This document shows, in pieces, positions 26,928 to 28,745 of a stretch of DNA of 28,745 bases. The DNA comes from Pelargonium cotyledonis (lineage: Eukaryota > Streptophyta > Magnoliopsida > Geraniales > Geraniaceae), in assembly GCA_036897625.1 (NCBI GenBank), contig JAYMTA010000439.1, positions 1 through 28,745 on the forward strand, read 5' to 3'. Every line of letters begins with the position of its first letter. The stretch's first letter is position 1. The translations under genes were made by a program, and so were the position numbers. The notes under the pieces are model-generated. The model had not been told where the DNA came from. It saw only the letters and a program-made list of their open reading frames with translations, and searched no databases.

Positions 26928-28429
26928 TCATAACTCTTTTTCTTTCTTTGTAATTGCTTCTTTCAGGGTTGCAACCTGCAATTCGCAAAAGATAAGGAAA
27001 TGATTAATCAAATTTAGATTCAATAATAATTTATCTTAAGCATACAAAACCGTACACCTATAAAAAAAATAAAGAAATAAATAACATACAAAATAGTGTT
27101 CATCAGTTCGGAACATGTGTTTCCCACTTCCCCCTAACAATCTATGGTTCCTCATTCACCAAATCATATGATTTATTACAGCATAACAAGGCGTCGCAAA
27201 ACAAGGCAACGATTTGTCGTTCCTACTCCATCTAACAAGAGGTCAAATGGCTACATAAACCCTGAAAACTGGTCCTGTTAAGCTCAGACATAAGTATTTC
27301 TTTAACTTTCTAAAGAAATCCCATTTCAATCAAAATGCAACAGTATTTACTACATGGTGTCTAAAGCAAAAAGAACTCGTGTGTATGCAAAAAATGCAAT
27401 CAACCTGTTCCATAAGTTCTTCAACATCTCTTCCCTCTTTGTTGCTCCTTGCAGCTCCTAACTCAACACCAGAGCCCCTCTCAGCAAATTTCAATGTACT
27501 TATAGTTTCAGAGTAAGGCTCTACATCGGGATTGAGTTGTACAAACACGAGAGTCTTTGCTCGACCACCTGATTGTAGAAAGCAGTTATGTGGATCAACT
27601 CATGAGAGAGATATCAAAAGATAATATTCATACACACAATCACATAGCACACTATGATGCTCTATGAATAATTATAATTAGAAGTAATAAACAAACAAAA
27701 ATAGAAAACTACCCAAAGAACACTGGGGGATTTGAGTCAGTTTACTCTTTTTGTACGACACATGAGAATTCTTCTGCGTCAGAGCAGAAATTACATCTCC
27801 TAGAGCAGAGAGTGATTTGTTTATCTGCTTTGCTGCAGAAATACAAAAATTTGAAGATCAAATATCTACGAGGACAACAAGAGAATATTCTCAAAAACAT
27901 ATTTCTTAAAGTAATTTACATATTTTAGGTTTTTCACCAGAGTAGCAAACCGTCGCTCAATAATATGCACTACTTTTCTCAACAAAAATGCTACGTGCTA
28001 AGTAAAAAAGTAACAAATACTCAAGTTAGAAATTTTAAGCAAGAAGAAATAGAAAAGCAAAAATATAAAATATATTTTGTGATGTGTCTGCTCACTGACA
28101 TACATGAGGCATGTCCCGATCCTTTTTCTCAAGATACTCATAAAATATTCCACGCTCCATGTTCAGAAGTCACTGAGTTGATATTGACTGCACAACACAA
28201 GTCCAGAATAACCATGAGTGAAGCAAATAAAAACCTTTAATAATTAGAGGCAGTGAAAAACAATTCAAATAAGCTTACATACGCTCAACACTTTGAAGTG
28301 ATTGGGTTCAAAATCAGATCTGAAGCCTCGAATTTTGGCAATTCCATTTCATCCATAGCTACCAAAAAATTTTTGACATTACCCAGATCGGGCTCAACAC
28401 CGCTTGGTTGGGTAGTGCTCCAAATGATG
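26928..28429 (-). pseudogene. KIN-14 kinesin remnant: CH-domain piece and C-terminal end of the motor
   Basis: Four exon-like pieces run on the minus strand. 28429..about 28290 reads GNVKNFLVAMDEMELPKFEA then SDL, the second half of the calponin-homology domain of plant KIN-14 kinesins; past SDL the expected SLQSVE reads only in another frame. 27832..27713 reads [20 protein letters not shown] and [11 protein letters not shown], and 27568..27405 reads STLKFAERGSGVELGAARSN and EGRDVEELMEQ: together the end of the kinesin motor (switch II helix region to neck). 26975..26928 reads VATLKEAITKKEKEL then TGA. Splice sites of the two motor exons are intact and in phase. Only about 460 bases separate the CH piece from the motor tail, too few for the coiled coil and the P-loop and switch parts, and none are seen. 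[11 protein letters not shown] departs from the usual LTQLLQDSLGG. A decayed, internally deleted gene copy is the likely reading. Expression of the motor-tail exons cannot be excluded. Confidence 0.72.
27833..28289. other. Non-coding stretch between the CH piece and the motor tail
   Basis: This AT-rich sequence has no P-loop (GQTGSGKT-like), switch I or other motor motif in any frame on either strand that I could find. The plus-strand open frame at 27965-28240 shows no known features. It reads like intron or spacer, and spans the point where most of a kinesin motor is expected. Confidence 0.5.
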
Positions 28430-28534
28430 CTGAGTAAAAGAAAAAGGAAAGCACATTAAGGTTGATTTAAGGATGTCAAGCGGAGTGAAAGTATAAACCA
28501 AAACCAAGTACAAATTTCAATGTTAATATAACTA

Positions 28535-28707
28535 TCTAATCAACAGGACGACTATAGCCAGACCCAGATATTGTGTTATAACGAAACAGATAAGGAAAAT
28601 AATCCAACCATTGATACTGAACCAGGACTCAGCTTGTCCAAAATCCTCTATACCTCCTCGAGGAATTATACAGTTAAACTGCTCTGCCAAATATGCTAGC
28701 TGGTTAT
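28535..28707 (-). other. Unassigned exon-like open stretch at the right edge
   Basis: After a good 3' splice site (TTTTTAG, AG at 28709-28708) the minus strand stays open for 57 codons, starting NQLAYLAEQFNCIIPRGGIE then DFGQAESWFS. The first 30 residues look protein-like; after SWFS the sequence becomes intron-like. It lies upstream of the kinesin CH piece and could be another exon of that locus, but I do not recognise it as part of a CH domain. Confidence 0.3.
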
Positions 28708-28745
28708 CTAAAAATAAACCAGATTTCCACGATGAGCAAAAGACA

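Overview
The window looks like nuclear DNA of a flowering plant, most likely a eudicot. It is AT-rich, its genes are split by many short GT-AG introns, and its proteins are closest to plant families I know: a plant B' subunit of PP2A, augmin subunit AUG6, a plant CCA-adding enzyme, a DUF1218 membrane protein and a KIN-14 kinesin with a calponin-homology domain. I cannot name the species.

Layout from left to right. 1-1530 is non-coding. 1531-4675 (minus) is a PP2A B' regulatory subunit gene with two coding exons and a 1.6 kb intron. 4676-7297 holds its leader and promoter, followed by a 390 bp sequence in two head-to-tail copies (5852-6631). 7298-12986 (minus) is AUG6/HAUS6 in 13 coding exons, which I could join in frame to 745 residues. 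14252-20476 (minus) is a tRNA nucleotidyltransferase (CCA-adding enzyme) in 15 coding exons, about 602 residues; one surplus base near the start of exon 13 breaks the frame under the conventional splice sites. 22267-23016 (plus) is a three-exon DUF1218 gene of 194 residues. From about 23.6 to 26.8 kb lies an old, broken Ty1/copia fossil on the plus strand. From about 26.9 kb to the right end (minus) lie decayed exons of a KIN-14 kinesin: a CH-domain piece and the tail of the motor are present, but there is no room for most of the motor between them.

The intact genes are housekeeping genes with separate roles: phosphatase targeting, microtubule nucleation on microtubules, tRNA 3'-end maturation, and a membrane or cell-wall related protein. 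Nothing shows that they work as a unit. Small non-autonomous DNA elements sit in their introns and spacers: one terminal-inverted-repeat pair occurs in introns of both AUG6 and the CCA gene, and a second family marked by a GAGCTGGCAATT-like end occurs at up to four places.

I found no convincing new biological system. The items most worth checking are the frame break and its possible splice bypasses in the CCA gene, the collapsed kinesin locus, and the tandem 390 bp intergenic duplication.
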